A stretch of DNA of 64,000 nt from Acidianus infernus (GTDB lineage: Archaea > Thermoproteota > Thermoprotei_A > Sulfolobales > Sulfolobaceae): positions 1-64,000 of the forward strand of contig NZ_WFIY01000004.1 of assembly GCF_009729545.1 (NCBI RefSeq). Direction: 5' to 3'. The position numbers were made by a program, and so were the translations under genes. Positions 41,917-51,897 of the stretch are shown here, piece by piece. Each line of letters opens with the position of its first letter. Position 1 is the first letter of the stretch. The notes below the pieces were generated by a model. That model searched no databases. It was not told the origin of the DNA and saw nothing but the letters and a program-made list of their open reading frames with translations.

Positions 41917-44049
41917 CTATACCTTCCTTATCTTTACAATGTTTAAGGACTGAGCTATACTTCCAGAAATTGGGTCGGTAATTTGGTCGCTTATTAAACT
42001 GTTTACGTCGAAACCATGACCATAGGCGAATCTTTCTCCCTTAGAGTGTCTTCCAAAGCCGAAGTATGTAAAGGCTGTGTCTTCCCTTATGTCATCAGTT
42101 ACTCTAACCTTGCATCTTACTCTTTGACCGGTAGTTAAGGAAATTAATTCTACTTCGTCATTGTCCTTTATTCCCAGTTTTTCAGCCCTTTTCCTGTTAA
42201 TGGTAACAGGGTTTTCTGGAGCCAACTTTATCAGTGTTGGTATATCAAAGGTTATGCTGTCTTGAGTGTGATATAAAGTATGGCCGCTTGTTAGGTAAAA
42301 TTCGTCGTCTTCTCTAGGCATTACGTTTTTTTCTATATAAGTAGGTAATGGATAGTATCCGTGCTCGTGTAAGATTGTGGAGTATATCTCAACTTTTCCT
42401 GACGGAGTATTTAATCCCTTCTTATAAGGATAAACTTCGTAAATTTCCGTAGGTATCTTTACGCAACCTTTTGAGTAAAGTTCTTCCTTGTTTATTCCTA
42501 GTTTACTTAGAATCATATCCTGCAAGGAATTAAAAGTGTCATTTGCTAATTTTAACCTTCTTTCAAGTTCTAATAATATCCACCACAACGGTTTTGTATC
42601 GTAATAAGGCTCAACCGCCTTTTGATGAATATCAACCCACGCTTCCAAAGTCCAACCTACTGGTAAAGGTAACTCGTCCCTTTCTAAATAAGTAGATTCT
42701 GCTAGCACTACATCAGCGTACTCTGTTACGTCAGAAGGCATAACGTCAACAACTACTAGGAAGTCCAACTTGCTTAGCGCTCTCCTAACTAGGTCGCTAT
42801 TAGGATCTCTACCGTCAAGGTTTGTCCCTACGACCATTAAAGCTTTTATTGGATAAGGGCTTCCGGTAAGTATTGCCCTATATACTTCCTGAAAGGCGGC
42901 ATAAGTTAATGGATACCTAATTTTATCTATCCTCTTAACCTTTGCCTTATTCTCTTCATAGAGCTTTATCTTGGGCTTTTTAGAGAATACTAGTCCTCCT
43001 TTCTTGTCCAGATTGCCTATCATTGCATTAATTATGAAAGCTGACATCCAGGTGTAAGTTGAGTCCGTGGAAAAGGAAGTATGCCAACCGTCGTCTATTG
43101 CTGCGGAAGGTCTGTTTTCCCACAAGTTTTCTGCAATGTACTTAACGTCATCGTAAGTAGCTCCGGTAATGTAATTCAGCCTCGAGTATACTTTCTCTCC
43201 TTCCTTCATTAGCAAGTAAAAGGCTGTAGCTACTCTTCTACCGTTTCTTTCTCCTTCATAGATTAACTTATCTGAATACTCATTAGTAGGAGATAAATCG
43301 TCTTCGTAAATTAACAGCGGAGCGTTACTGTACTTCTTTAGGAAATCTTCGTCGTACATCCCGTTCTTTATCATGTAATATATTACGGAAAGTAGGAAAG
43401 CAGTATCGGAGCCAGGCCTTATAGGAATCCACCTATCTGCATATCTTTGAGCTATTGCCGACTTCCTAGGATCAATAACTGCTATCTTCATTCCGTTTTT
43501 CCTTCCTTCTTCTATTCTCCTAACTATGTCAGGAACAATGCCTTCCAGGGGATTCCTGCCTATAAATACAACAAACTTAGAGTTAGGATAATCAGGGTCA
43601 ATGCTTCTAGGGCCTTCTGCTCCTAAAACTAACTCTGCAGCTACAGTCCTCGGACCGTGACAAACTGATTCGTGGCCTATTAAGTTAGGCGTTCCGTAAA
43701 GTGCTGCAAACCTTTCTAAAAGTTCCTTACCGTAATCGTGGTAAGTTATAGCTAGGTATTCTGGATGGCCTTCGTCTAAAAGTTCTTTAAGCCTTTTGGT
43801 GACTTCGTCTAAAGCTTTTTCCCAACTTGTTGGAACCAATTGATCTCCTTCCCTAATCAAAGGGGATTTAAGTCTATCTGGGTGAGTAAGCAAATAAGGA
43901 CCAGCCGCACCCCTGCCGCAAATACCAGGCTGGGGGTGATTCCTATTTGCAGCAACTCTTACTACCTTTCCTTCAACTGTGGCAATTATTCCGCAAGCGT
44001 TTTTGCACATGTAGCATCTTAAGAAAGCCATACACTTTATTTTTACCAA
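41917..44049 (-). CDS. Molybdopterin oxidoreductase (DMSO reductase family), catalytic subunit
   Basis: A 710-residue cytoplasmic-type enzyme. A [4Fe-4S] site is formed by CYMCKNACGIIA… with GICGRGA downstream (residues about 12-45); the Mo/W-bis-MGD core follows, with HESVCHGPR offering a cysteine as probable metal ligand, and the C-terminal MopB domain includes LTSGHTLYHTQDS. There is no Tat signal, so it acts inside the cell, or another subunit carries the signal. No electron-transfer or membrane subunit is next to it. The substrate (sulfur compound, formate, nitrate or other) cannot be decided. The start may be Met-7 (MAFLRCYMCK). Confidence 0.87.
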   Translation of the reverse strand: MVKIKCMAFLRCYMCKNACGIIATVEGKVVRVAANRNHPQPGICGRGAAGPYLLTHPDRLKSPLIREGDQLVPTSWEKALDEVTKRLKELLDEGHPEYLAITYHDYGKELLERFAALYGTPNLIGHESVCHGPRTVAAELVLGAEGPRSIDPDYPNSKFVVFIGRNPLEGIVPDIVRRIEEGRKNGMKIAVIDPRKSAIAQRYADRWIPIRPGSDTAFLLSVIYYMIKNGMYDEDFLKKYSNAPLLIYEDDLSPTNEYSDKLIYEGERNGRRVATAFYLLMKEGEKVYSRLNYITGATYDDVKYIAENLWENRPSAAIDDGWHTSFSTDSTYTWMSAFIINAMIGNLDKKGGLVFSKKPKIKLYEENKAKVKRIDKIRYPLTYAAFQEVYRAILTGSPYPIKALMVVGTNLDGRDPNSDLVRRALSKLDFLVVVDVMPSDVTEYADVVLAESTYLERDELPLPVGWTLEAWVDIHQKAVEPYYDTKPLWWILLELERRLKLANDTFNSLQDMILSKLGINKEELYSKGCVKIPTEIYEVYPYKKGLNTPSGKVEIYSTILHEHGYYPLPTYIEKNVMPREDDEFYLTSGHTLYHTQDSITFDIPTLIKLAPENPVTINRKRAEKLGIKDNDEVELISLTTGQRVRCKVRVTDDIREDTAFTYFGFGRHSKGERFAYGHGFDVNSLISDQITDPISGSIAQSLNIVKIRKV

Positions 44050-44123
44050 TAATTTATTTAATCTAATTGGGAACTCAGGAAATATTTCTTTGTTAGCATA
44101 ATAAATGAACTGCTCTTCTTTTC

Positions 44124-44225
44124 TAACCTCCTGAAAGGGTTACCTCCCAAGAGGGCTCATCAATTCGAGCCTGGAGAACCATTTGAGGGGACTTTCATGC
44201 CCCTCCATCGAGCTGGGGAGTCACT
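44124..44225 (-). mobile_element. IS200/IS605-type right-end element, copy C (partial)
   Basis: On the minus strand: GACTCCCCAGCTCGATGG, GAAAGTCCCCTCAAATGG, CTCGAATTGATGAGCCC, CTTGGGAGGTAACCC, TTTCAGGAGG. These follow the order of copies A and B but are shorter and more diverged. Confidence 0.5.
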
Positions 44226-44302
44226 AAAAACTTTCTTAGGTTATAAATCCCCTTTCCGTTCCATTAACTCCCTTTTCCCTGGTAAGAAAAATAAATAAAA
44301 GT

Positions 44303-45388
44303 TCAGCTTACAAGAATTCCTCCCAGTACTTTCTTTGATATTTCTAACGTCTGGAAGTGCAACATTGGTGCTCTTGCGTCTCTATAATATTTCTCTATCT
44401 TTAAGGCATTACTAAATCCGTGACCGCCGGTTATTCTTAAAGCCTTATCTATTACATCTAATGCATTCTCGGTTATGAATATCCTTGCCTTAAGTACTGC
44501 TGGTAATGGATTCTGCGTACTTAATTGATCTGCTGCGTAGTAAAGTAATTGCCTCATTGCCTCTATCTTTGCAGACATCTCAGCTAGGTAAATTTGTACT
44601 CCTTCGAAAGAGCCTAGAGTATTTTGTCCTAATTTCCTGCTCTTAACGTGATTTAAGGCCTCCTCAAAAGCTCCTTCTGCTAATCCCAAGGATATTGCTG
44701 AAACTCCTAACATTCCTACTCTTCCTAAAACTCCTAGAAACTTAACTGCGTCGTCAACTATGAAATTATCCTTACTCACTTCCGCATTCTCTAGTATTAA
44801 TTCTCCCCAGGATACTCCTTTCATTCCTAAGGAAACAAACTTTTGTCCTACTTTTGTTTGTCCTTTCTCGACTAGGATTACTCCTGGCTTTTGTTGACCT
44901 ACAATTTTAGTTATAATCATGAAAAGATCTAATTCTCCTACTCCAGTAATGAAAGTCTTGTTCCCATTAATTACGTATTTGTCTCCTTTCAATTCTGCAG
45001 TAGTATTAAGCACAGCGTTTATTGCACCGCCCACTGATTCAGTTCCTGCTGCGCCAATTAACAGCTTGCCGTTAACTAGGTCATTCATGTACTTATCCTT
45101 TAATGTCTGACTTGCGAAAGTATTGAAGGCCATTGTTGCTGCAACGTGAGTTACGTAAATCCAAGCCGTTGACGGTGAGACCTTTGCAATATTCTTAACA
45201 ACTTCAACGAAAACTCTTGCCGGTAAACCCATGCCGTAAGGTTTAGGTATTAAAATTCCCATAAATCCTTGTTGAGCTAATAATTCAAGGTTCTTTCTAG
45301 GGAATATTCCTTGTTCTTCACTTGTTGAATCGAGTTGTTTTGCTACTTCACTTGATGACTGGATTATTAACTCTGTTTCCTCGCTCAT
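44303..45388 (-). CDS. Acyl-CoA dehydrogenase
   Basis: A 361-residue flavoprotein with the family's helical N-terminus, VTHVAATMAFNTFAS, the FAD/substrate loops YVINGNKTFITGVGELDLF and SLGMKGVSWGEL, and the C-terminal helical domain ending RITGGHGFSNALKIEKYYRD. The usual catalytic Glu position near IEKYYRDARAP may be filled by the D/E there. It oxidises acyl-CoA and passes electrons to Etf. It is divergent from and next to the etfBA-fixCX operon, which could accept its electrons. Length is slightly short but normal for archaeal members. Confidence 0.85.
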   Translation of the reverse strand: MSEETELIIQSSSEVAKQLDSTSEEQGIFPRKNLELLAQQGFMGILIPKPYGMGLPARVFVEVVKNIAKVSPSTAWIYVTHVAATMAFNTFASQTLKDKYMNDLVNGKLLIGAAGTESVGGAINAVLNTTAELKGDKYVINGNKTFITGVGELDLFMIITKIVGQQKPGVILVEKGQTKVGQKFVSLGMKGVSWGELILENAEVSKDNFIVDDAVKFLGVLGRVGMLGVSAISLGLAEGAFEEALNHVKSRKLGQNTLGSFEGVQIYLAEMSAKIEAMRQLLYYAADQLSTQNPLPAVLKARIFITENALDVIDKALRITGGHGFSNALKIEKYYRDARAPMLHFQTLEISKKVLGGILVS

Positions 45389-45557
45389 AATAGAGAGAGT
45401 GAAGGTTGATTTAAATAATTTACCAATATAATTCTTGTTTTAATTAAGTTGAGAAAGTATAGGCTTTATTTGACATTTGTATCGATTTTAAAGAATATCA
45501 AATAAAGTAATGGAAGTGGAAGTTAAACGTTTAAACGATTTTTAACAATTATAGTTT

Positions 45558-46283
45558 ATGAATATTATAGCATTATTTAAAATAGTTCCTGATGACACTT
45601 TAATAAAGATAAGCGGAAACTCGCTTGACCTAAACGTTCCAAATAAAATAAGCACTTACGATAAGAACGCCATAGAGGAGGCTATAAGAATAAAAGAGAA
45701 ACATGGAGGAAAAGCTTACGGCATTACGGCAGGGATTACGGATAGGAAAACTATAAGGGAAGCTTTAGCAATGGGCCTTGACGAGGTTATTTCTATTGAC
45801 ATGAAAGAAATGGACGTCATGACTACAGCTGAGGCTATTGCAGAAGAAGTTAACCAAATAAAGCCTAATATAATATTAGCAGGAGAAAGCACTACTGACA
45901 GTAGCGGAGGCGTTCTACCTTCGTATTTGGCGGCAATATTAAATTACCCTATTGTGTCTTACGCAAAATCGATTTCAATTGAAGGAGATAAGGTTAAAGT
46001 AGAGAGGAATTTAACAACGCTTACTGAAATTGTAGAAGCCCCCATGCCTGCCGTAATTTCAGTTGTTGGCGAAATAAACACTCCTAGAATACCAACTGTT
46101 AGACAAATTTTAGAGTCAGCAAAGAAACCTGTGAGGAGCTTGACCTTTAATAAAACTCCAAAAGTTAAGATAGTTAGTATTTCTCCTTATGTTATTCAGA
46201 GGAAAAAGATTATAATAGAAGGTAAAATGGAGGAGGCAGTTGATAAATTATTATCATACTTAAGGGGTGAGGGTGTACTATGA
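45558..46283 (+). CDS. etfB: Electron transfer flavoprotein beta subunit
   Basis: A 241-residue EtfB: MNIIALFKIVPDDTLIKISG at the start, YDKNAIEEAIRIKEKHGGKAY, ALAMGLDEVISID and GESTTDSSGGVLPSYLAAIL, the nucleotide-binding loop. With EtfA it carries electrons from acyl-CoA dehydrogenases to the FixC/FixX quinone oxidoreductase. First gene of a four-gene operon with 4-bp overlaps. A TATA-like GATTTTTAAC precedes the ATG. Confidence 0.92.
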   Translation: MNIIALFKIVPDDTLIKISGNSLDLNVPNKISTYDKNAIEEAIRIKEKHGGKAYGITAGITDRKTIREALAMGLDEVISIDMKEMDVMTTAEAIAEEVNQIKPNIILAGESTTDSSGGVLPSYLAAILNYPIVSYAKSISIEGDKVKVERNLTTLTEIVEAPMPAVISVVGEINTPRIPTVRQILESAKKPVRSLTFNKTPKVKIVSISPYVIQRKKIIIEGKMEEAVDKLLSYLRGEGVL

Positions 46284-47128
46284 AGGTAGTAATATATTCT
46301 GAGGATCCGGAAATAATAAAAGCTGGGGCTAGCTATTTTCCTAAAGAATATATTATAGGTATAACTACAAGAGAAGTAAAATACGCCGACGAATTATATT
46401 TAGTTGATAAGATAGATGAGGAATTTATAAGCAACTTCATTACATCGTTAAAACCTGACGTAGTTTTAGTAGGGAATTCTAAGAGGGATAAAACTATTGC
46501 AGGCTACGTAGCGGGTTTGCTCAAAGTACCTATAATTCCAGAAGTTATGGATCTTGAAGGAAATAAGGCTAAGAGAGTAGTTTACAGCGGTATGGGGATA
46601 GCGGAGATAGAATTTTCTTACCCAGCAGTTATTATAATAGGAAGAAAAGAAGTACAAGTAAAGGAGAAAGAGAAAATCAAGATTAATAAGTTGGAGGTAA
46701 AAGAAGGTAGAGTAAAAATTCTGGAAGAGAAGAGCAAGGGAGAGCAAGGAGTAAACTTGTCGACTGCCGAGATAATAGTTTCAGTTGGAAGAGGAATAGG
46801 CTCAAAGGAAAACGTGAAATATGCAGAAGATCTAGCTAACGCTTTAGGTGCAGCATTAGGAGGTAGTAGACCAGTAACTGCAGAACTTGGCTGGTTACCA
46901 GAAGATAGGCAAATAGGTCTTTCTGGAAATAAGGTAAAGCCCAAATTATACATTGCACTAGGAATTTCCGGCCAACCTCAACATTTGGCTGGCATTAAGG
47001 ACGCTAAGATTATAGTAGCAGTGAATAAAGATAAGAACGCGCCTATAGCTGAAAATGCAGACTACACTATCGTCGGTGACGCTATAGAATTTTGTAAAAT
47101 AATGAGTGAAAAGGTGAAAAATAAGTGA
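46280..47128 (+). CDS. etfA: Electron transfer flavoprotein alpha subunit
   Basis: A 282-residue EtfA. The C-terminal FAD-binding half is typical: VSVGRGIGSKENVKYAEDLA, ALGGSRPVTAELGWLPEDRQ, GLSGNKVKPKLYIALGISGQ and NKDKNAPIAENADYTIVGDA. The N-terminal half is short. ATG 46280 overlaps the EtfB stop by 4 bp. It works as heterodimer with EtfB. Confidence 0.92.
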   Translation: MKVVIYSEDPEIIKAGASYFPKEYIIGITTREVKYADELYLVDKIDEEFISNFITSLKPDVVLVGNSKRDKTIAGYVAGLLKVPIIPEVMDLEGNKAKRVVYSGMGIAEIEFSYPAVIIIGRKEVQVKEKEKIKINKLEVKEGRVKILEEKSKGEQGVNLSTAEIIVSVGRGIGSKENVKYAEDLANALGAALGGSRPVTAELGWLPEDRQIGLSGNKVKPKLYIALGISGQPQHLAGIKDAKIIVAVNKDKNAPIAENADYTIVGDAIEFCKIMSEKVKNK

Positions 47129-48348
47129 GCTTTGATGCAGACGTAATTATAGTTGGCGGAGGACTCTCCGGTTTATCTGCGGGGATAACTGCAGTAATGG
47201 AAGGGCTTAATGTAATTCTCTTAGAAAGAGGAGAATATAGCGGTGCAAAGAACGTTTCAGGAGGAAGAATGTATATTCATGCATTAAAAATGTTGATTCC
47301 AGATGCACTAGAGAGAGCACCTTTAGAAAGACCTATAACGAAGGAGACTTTTGAAATATTTTGTGATAAAAATAGGAAAATTACATTCTCTTTTGAGGAA
47401 AAAGATAAGAAAAACAGCTTTTCAGTATTAAGGTCAAAGTTCGATAGGTGGTTAGCTTCTGAGGCAGAGAATTTAGGCTTACTAATATCTTACTCCACTC
47501 TTGTTTTAAATGCCTATAGGGAAGGCGAAGGGATAACTTTAGAAACAAATAGAGGCACACTTAAGGCACCACTTATAATTGATGCCTCCGGAGTTACCTC
47601 CATAGTATTTAGACTATTAGGACTGAGAAAATTTACTCCAGATAAGTGGATGCTAGGAGTGAAAGAGATAATAAAGACAGACGTTAATTTGCCGGAAAAT
47701 GAAGGAGAAGTTAGGACAATAGTAGGGGCAATAAAAGGTGTTAAAGGCGGAGGCTTTGTTTATACTAATAAGGATACGTTGTCTGTAGGCATGGCAGTAA
47801 CTTTCGATTCCCTTCCTAAATCTGAATTTCCTGCGAAAGATTTAGTTGAAGCGTTTAGGGAAAGGATAGGAATTGAAGGGGAGATTTTAGAATATTCAGC
47901 CCACGCTATTCCTTACTACGGTTTTAAGAACTTGCCACCATTATATGATAAAAATTTGATTGCAGTAGGAGACTCTGCAGGATTTCTAATTAATGACGGC
48001 TTTACAATAAGGGGAATGGATTTAGCAATAGGCTCTGGAATGATTGCGGGACTTGCAGCAAAAAAGATCGTAGAGAGTAGGAATTTCTCAAACACCGAGG
48101 TTTATTATGAAATGCTTAAGGATAGCTTCGTGCTTAAGCACCTTGAGTTGGCTTATAATCGTTTTGAGCTGATTAATTCTCCTTTAACTCTTTCAACTTA
48201 CCCAGAGATTCTATGCAATGTATTATCTGATATGTTTACAGTTGAGGAGAATAGGAATACGTTAATTAATGACTTCATATATAGATTAAAGGAGAAAGGA
48301 ATCCCGCTAAGCCAGACGGTGAGGGATTTATGGAAGGCAATAAAATAG
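47125..48348 (+). CDS. fixC: FixC-type ETF:quinone oxidoreductase flavoprotein
   Basis: A 407-residue FAD protein: Rossmann motif VIIVGGGLSGLSAGITAVME with ERGEYSGAKNVSGGRMY, the NVSGGR signature of FixC/Etf-QO, and the late AVGDSAGFLINDGFTIRGMD flavin loop. It accepts electrons from Etf and delivers them to the quinone pool at the membrane with FixX. GTG 47125 overlaps etfA by 4 bp; its end overlaps fixX by 19 bp. Intact. Confidence 0.9.
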   Translation: MSFDADVIIVGGGLSGLSAGITAVMEGLNVILLERGEYSGAKNVSGGRMYIHALKMLIPDALERAPLERPITKETFEIFCDKNRKITFSFEEKDKKNSFSVLRSKFDRWLASEAENLGLLISYSTLVLNAYREGEGITLETNRGTLKAPLIIDASGVTSIVFRLLGLRKFTPDKWMLGVKEIIKTDVNLPENEGEVRTIVGAIKGVKGGGFVYTNKDTLSVGMAVTFDSLPKSEFPAKDLVEAFRERIGIEGEILEYSAHAIPYYGFKNLPPLYDKNLIAVGDSAGFLINDGFTIRGMDLAIGSGMIAGLAAKKIVESRNFSNTEVYYEMLKDSFVLKHLELAYNRFELINSPLTLSTYPEILCNVLSDMFTVEENRNTLINDFIYRLKEKGIPLSQTVRDLWKAIK

Positions 48349-48614
48349 TTCCTCTTTTGAAGAGGCTAGGATTAAATACTTATAATGTGGATAAAAAGCC
48401 ACATATAGAAGTTAATACTGACATCTGTATTAATTGTAAGGATAAGCCGTGTACGGTATCATGCCCGGCAGGTACTTACGAAGCTTTGCCGGACGGAAGA
48501 ATTGCCGTACATTATGAAAGGTGCTTAGAATGTGGTGGGGCATTAGTAATATGTCCATTCGGGGCTATTAAATTTAGGTTTCCTGAAGGTGGAATATCAT
48601 ATAGGTATGGTTAA
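48330..48614 (+). CDS. fixX: FixX ferredoxin-like protein
   Basis: A 94-residue ferredoxin. Cysteines: CINCKDKPC and CPAG, then CLECGGALVICPFGA, the 3Fe/4Fe-type arrangement of FixX, the Fe-S partner of FixC. It starts inside the 3' end of fixC and ends the operon. The N-terminal part VDKKPHIEVNTDICINC fits the family exactly. Confidence 0.9.
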   Translation: MEGNKIVPLLKRLGLNTYNVDKKPHIEVNTDICINCKDKPCTVSCPAGTYEALPDGRIAVHYERCLECGGALVICPFGAIKFRFPEGGISYRYG

Positions 48615-48761
48615 TTGCTAACTCAATACATCTCATTAGAAAACTAGAAATGTAAGGAATTTATCTAATTCTTAGCTTATTATTTGTGAAAAAGTCAATT
48701 GTAGTTCTCATATCACGCCATTAAGTTGACTACTTAGCTTTTACGTTGTGATGTATTAAAA

Positions 48762-49544
48762 TTACTTTTGCCTACATTCTTTTACTAAATATTCATAAGC
48801 CTCCTTCTTACTAGGACCGCCTATAGCTCCTCCTTCCTTAAAGTCCTTTTCACCTATTATTAAACCATCAGCAATTTTACAGAATTCCTTAAAGTTCTCG
48901 AGAGAAATTCCGCTACCTACAATTACGGGTAAATTGACCGAAGCTTTCACTTTCTTAACAGTGTCCGCAGAAGGTGGAATTGAACTCCTAGGACCAGAAA
49001 CTATTACTGCGTCAGCTCCTCCTCTCTCAGCTAAATCCTGAGCTGCCAACTCTATCGGTAAATTATATAAAGGGTATGCATGTTTAACGTGAATATCTGC
49101 AAATACCATTACGTTAGAATTTAAGAACTTTTTTAACCTCAGGAGTTCTGCAGCCTTACCTTCTATTATTCCTTGATCCGTTACGTAAGCTCCTATTAGT
49201 ACATTACATCTTATAAACTGAGAACCAGTGACGTGGGCAATGGAAAAAGCGTCTATACAACCATTTCTTAACACGTTGACACCCACAGCGTCGAAATAGA
49301 AGTTCTTTCTAACTTCTCTAACTATGATACTCATTGAAGCTATTGTAATTGGTGGAATATTGTCTTTAAAAAATGGGTAATCGCCCAAATTCTCAACTAT
49401 AACACCGTCTACTCCTGCTTCTTGCAACTTTTGGGCCTCAGTTATTGCGTAATTAACTATCTCGTCAAGACTCATTTTGTTATTAGGAGAGCCAGGGAGA
49501 GGAGGAAGATGAATCATACCTATTATGAAGGGCTTCTTTTCCAT
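48762..49544 (-). CDS. BtpA/SgcQ-family TIM-barrel protein
   Basis: A 260-residue TIM-barrel protein with the BtpA opening IIGMIHLPPLPGSP, followed by GVDGVIVENLGDYPF, VGVNVLRNGCIDAFSIAHVT GSQFIRCN… and VIVGSGISLENFKEFCKIAD. BtpA was named in cyanobacteria for photosystem I biogenesis, but archaeal members must do something else; a role as nucleoside/sugar-related aldolase-like enzyme is only a guess. It is a single gene; the start ATG at 49544 gives normal length. Confidence 0.85.
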   Translation of the reverse strand: MEKKPFIIGMIHLPPLPGSPNNKMSLDEIVNYAITEAQKLQEAGVDGVIVENLGDYPFFKDNIPPITIASMSIIVREVRKNFYFDAVGVNVLRNGCIDAFSIAHVTGSQFIRCNVLIGAYVTDQGIIEGKAAELLRLKKFLNSNVMVFADIHVKHAYPLYNLPIELAAQDLAERGGADAVIVSGPRSSIPPSADTVKKVKASVNLPVIVGSGISLENFKEFCKIADGLIIGEKDFKEGGAIGGPSKKEAYEYLVKECRQK

Positions 49545-49658
49545 GAAGAAAAATTACGCAAAGCAGTTCATATCTTTATCTGGTATTAGCTAACTGCACA
49601 AAGTGCTTCATTAACGGTAATAACGAAAAAATTAATAATCTTACTTTGTCAGATTTAA

Positions 49659-50804
49659 ATGCTAAAAATCCAAGAAGTCTTCATGATTCCAGTAAGCGTA
49701 ATGGTTACAGATACTGGGACGGTTTCCTTTAAGATTAAAGGGCGTTACGGCAGGGATTCTCCAAGTAAATTCAGTGAGGTTTTTAGGCCAATAGTAACCT
49801 GGAATTTGACTTATAAATGCAATTTACGTTGCCTCCACTGCTATATTAATGCTTCTCCAAACGCTCCAGACGGCTTGAGCACTGAAGAGGCGTTAAACCT
49901 CGTAGATCAAATGGCAGAAATAGGGATACCGATGATTATAATGAGCGGTGGAGAACCGCTGATGAGGAGGGACTTCTTTACAATTGCGTCTTACGCCACT
50001 AATAAGGGAATAAAACTCTCGTTATCTACTAACGGAACGTTAATAAGCGAAAGTGTAGCGAGAAAATTGAAGGATTTAGGCTTTGTGTACGTGGGAATAA
50101 GCCTCGATAGTTACTCTCCAGAATTCCATGACAAATTTAGGGGAGTTCAAGGAGCGTTCAACATGGCAATAAAAGGAATAAAGAACGCATTAAATGCTGG
50201 GCTAAATGTAGGTTTAAGGTTCACGTTAACTAAGGAAAATATTTTGGACGTAGATAATTATATCGAGCTAGCGGTAAAGCTTGGAGTCTCAAGGATAACG
50301 TTCTATCATCTTTCCGCAAGCGGTAGAGGGAAAGAACTGAAAGATTGGATGTATACTCCAGAGGAATATAAGATTTTCATTGATAAAATAATTCATTATG
50401 CCAAGGAATTGAGAGGTAAAATTGAAATAGAAACGACATTAGGTACTTTTGACGGGATTTATATTGCCAAATATTTAAATGATAAAAAATTGCTGGACTT
50501 CGTTAAATCTACTGGAGGCTGTGGTAGGAAAATGATCTCAATTTATCCTAATGGTGACGTATTCCCTTGCCAATTTATAGACTTCGTAAAGCTGGGTAAC
50601 ATTAAAGAGAAACCGTTAAAGGAAATTCTTAAAAATATTCCTGATATTTTCGTCAGTACTGAGAATTATTTAAAAGGAGAGAAATGCGGTACTTGCGAAT
50701 ATAAGGAATATTGTAAAGGGGGAGATAGAAGCAGAGCCTACTACTGGGATGGAAGCATTTACGGAGATGATCCGTTATGTCCTTTGAGAGAGCTCCACAT
50801 TTAG
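49659..50804 (+). CDS. Radical SAM/SPASM protein 1
   Basis: A 381-residue radical SAM enzyme. CNLRCLHCYIN (about residue 55-64) binds the catalytic 4Fe-4S cluster; GGEPLMRRDFF is the SAM-binding strand; the C-terminal SPASM region has GCGRKM…CQFID and CGTCEYKEYCKGG, which hold auxiliary clusters. It overlaps a second radical SAM gene by 28 bp. Pairs like this occur in Thermoproteota, and some homologues act in the Ahb haem pathway (AhbC/AhbD); others modify peptides. Function undecided. Start may be Met-10 (MIPVSVMV). Confidence 0.82.
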   Translation: MLKIQEVFMIPVSVMVTDTGTVSFKIKGRYGRDSPSKFSEVFRPIVTWNLTYKCNLRCLHCYINASPNAPDGLSTEEALNLVDQMAEIGIPMIIMSGGEPLMRRDFFTIASYATNKGIKLSLSTNGTLISESVARKLKDLGFVYVGISLDSYSPEFHDKFRGVQGAFNMAIKGIKNALNAGLNVGLRFTLTKENILDVDNYIELAVKLGVSRITFYHLSASGRGKELKDWMYTPEEYKIFIDKIIHYAKELRGKIEIETTLGTFDGIYIAKYLNDKKLLDFVKSTGGCGRKMISIYPNGDVFPCQFIDFVKLGNIKEKPLKEILKNIPDIFVSTENYLKGEKCGTCEYKEYCKGGDRSRAYYWDGSIYGDDPLCPLRELHI

Positions 50805-51832
50805 TATTCTGGGAGGTAACTAAAGCCTGCCCTTTAGCTTGTAAGCACTGCAGGGCAAACGCTATACAGAATCCTTTGCCAGGAGAATTAACTACTGCAG
50901 AAGGCAAAAAGTTATTGGAGGAAATATCAACTTTCGGTAAAGTAGTTGTAGTATTCACTGGAGGAGACCCGCTAAGTAGAAGCGATATATTTGAGCTAAT
51001 GGACTATGCTAAGCAATTAGGATTAATAACCTCCATAGCTCCTGCACCTTCTTACAAATTAAATGAAGATAATATAAGGAAAATTAAAGAAGTAGGAGTT
51101 ACTTACATGTCAATAAGCCTTGACGGTGCTAAGCCAGAAACTCACGATTGGCTGAGAGGTTTAACTAGTTATAAATACGCAATTAACGGGATAAAAGAAG
51201 GATTAAAACAAGGATTGACCGTGCAAGTAAATACTCTAATCTGGAAAGGAAGTTATCCTGAATTACCGCAAATAGCAAAAATCCTTCACGACTTAGGAGT
51301 TAAAGTTTGGGAAATATTCTTCCTAATTCCAGTAGGCAGGGGATCTGTAGAACTAGATATTCCTAAAGAGAACTATAAGAAAGTAATCAACTTCTTGCTA
51401 GAGGTAAGTAAATACAACATAATAGTAAGGACAGTAGAGGGACCTTTCTTTAGGAGGGCTAAGTTAGAGTACCCTGAGGGCTTTGAGAATAATGAACTAA
51501 TTGAAGAATTGAGGAAATTACTAGGAAAACCGCCTAAAGAAGACGTTGATAAGTCAATAGTGCCCACAAGAGATGGCTCAGGAGTAATTTTTATCTCCTA
51601 TGACGGTGAGATTTACCCAAGTGGGTTCCTTCCATTATCCTTAGGTAATGTAAGGAAAGACAGTATAGTTAAAATATATAGAGAATCCCATATACTGAAA
51701 CTTATAAAAGAAGGAAAATTAAAAGGCAAATGCGGAAGTTGTAAGTACGTGAACGTATGCGGAGGCAGTAGGGCAAGAGCTTATGCAGTTTACGGAGATC
51801 CATTAGAGGAAGATCCTGCATGCCCTTATTAG
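50777..51832 (+). CDS. Radical SAM/SPASM protein 2 (TIGR04053-like)
   Basis: A 351-residue radical SAM enzyme: FWEVTKACPLACKHCRA gives the CxxxCxxC cluster site, ELTTAEGKKLL and FTGGDPLSRSDIF follow as in the TIGR04053 family, and the C-terminus has CGSCKYVNVCGGSRARAYA with a final DPACPY. Auxiliary clusters in the SPASM region are likely. It overlaps the first radical SAM gene by 28 bp, so both are made together. A haem-biosynthesis (AhbD-like) role is possible because Sulfolobales need haem for oxidases, but not shown. Confidence 0.82.
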   Translation: MSFERAPHLVFWEVTKACPLACKHCRANAIQNPLPGELTTAEGKKLLEEISTFGKVVVVFTGGDPLSRSDIFELMDYAKQLGLITSIAPAPSYKLNEDNIRKIKEVGVTYMSISLDGAKPETHDWLRGLTSYKYAINGIKEGLKQGLTVQVNTLIWKGSYPELPQIAKILHDLGVKVWEIFFLIPVGRGSVELDIPKENYKKVINFLLEVSKYNIIVRTVEGPFFRRAKLEYPEGFENNELIEELRKLLGKPPKEDVDKSIVPTRDGSGVIFISYDGEIYPSGFLPLSLGNVRKDSIVKIYRESHILKLIKEGKLKGKCGSCKYVNVCGGSRARAYAVYGDPLEEDPACPY

Positions 51833-51897
51833 TTTAAGGAACTTTGTAGGTATTACGTCTATAAAAATTTATATAAAATTTCCAAGTAAATTATCAT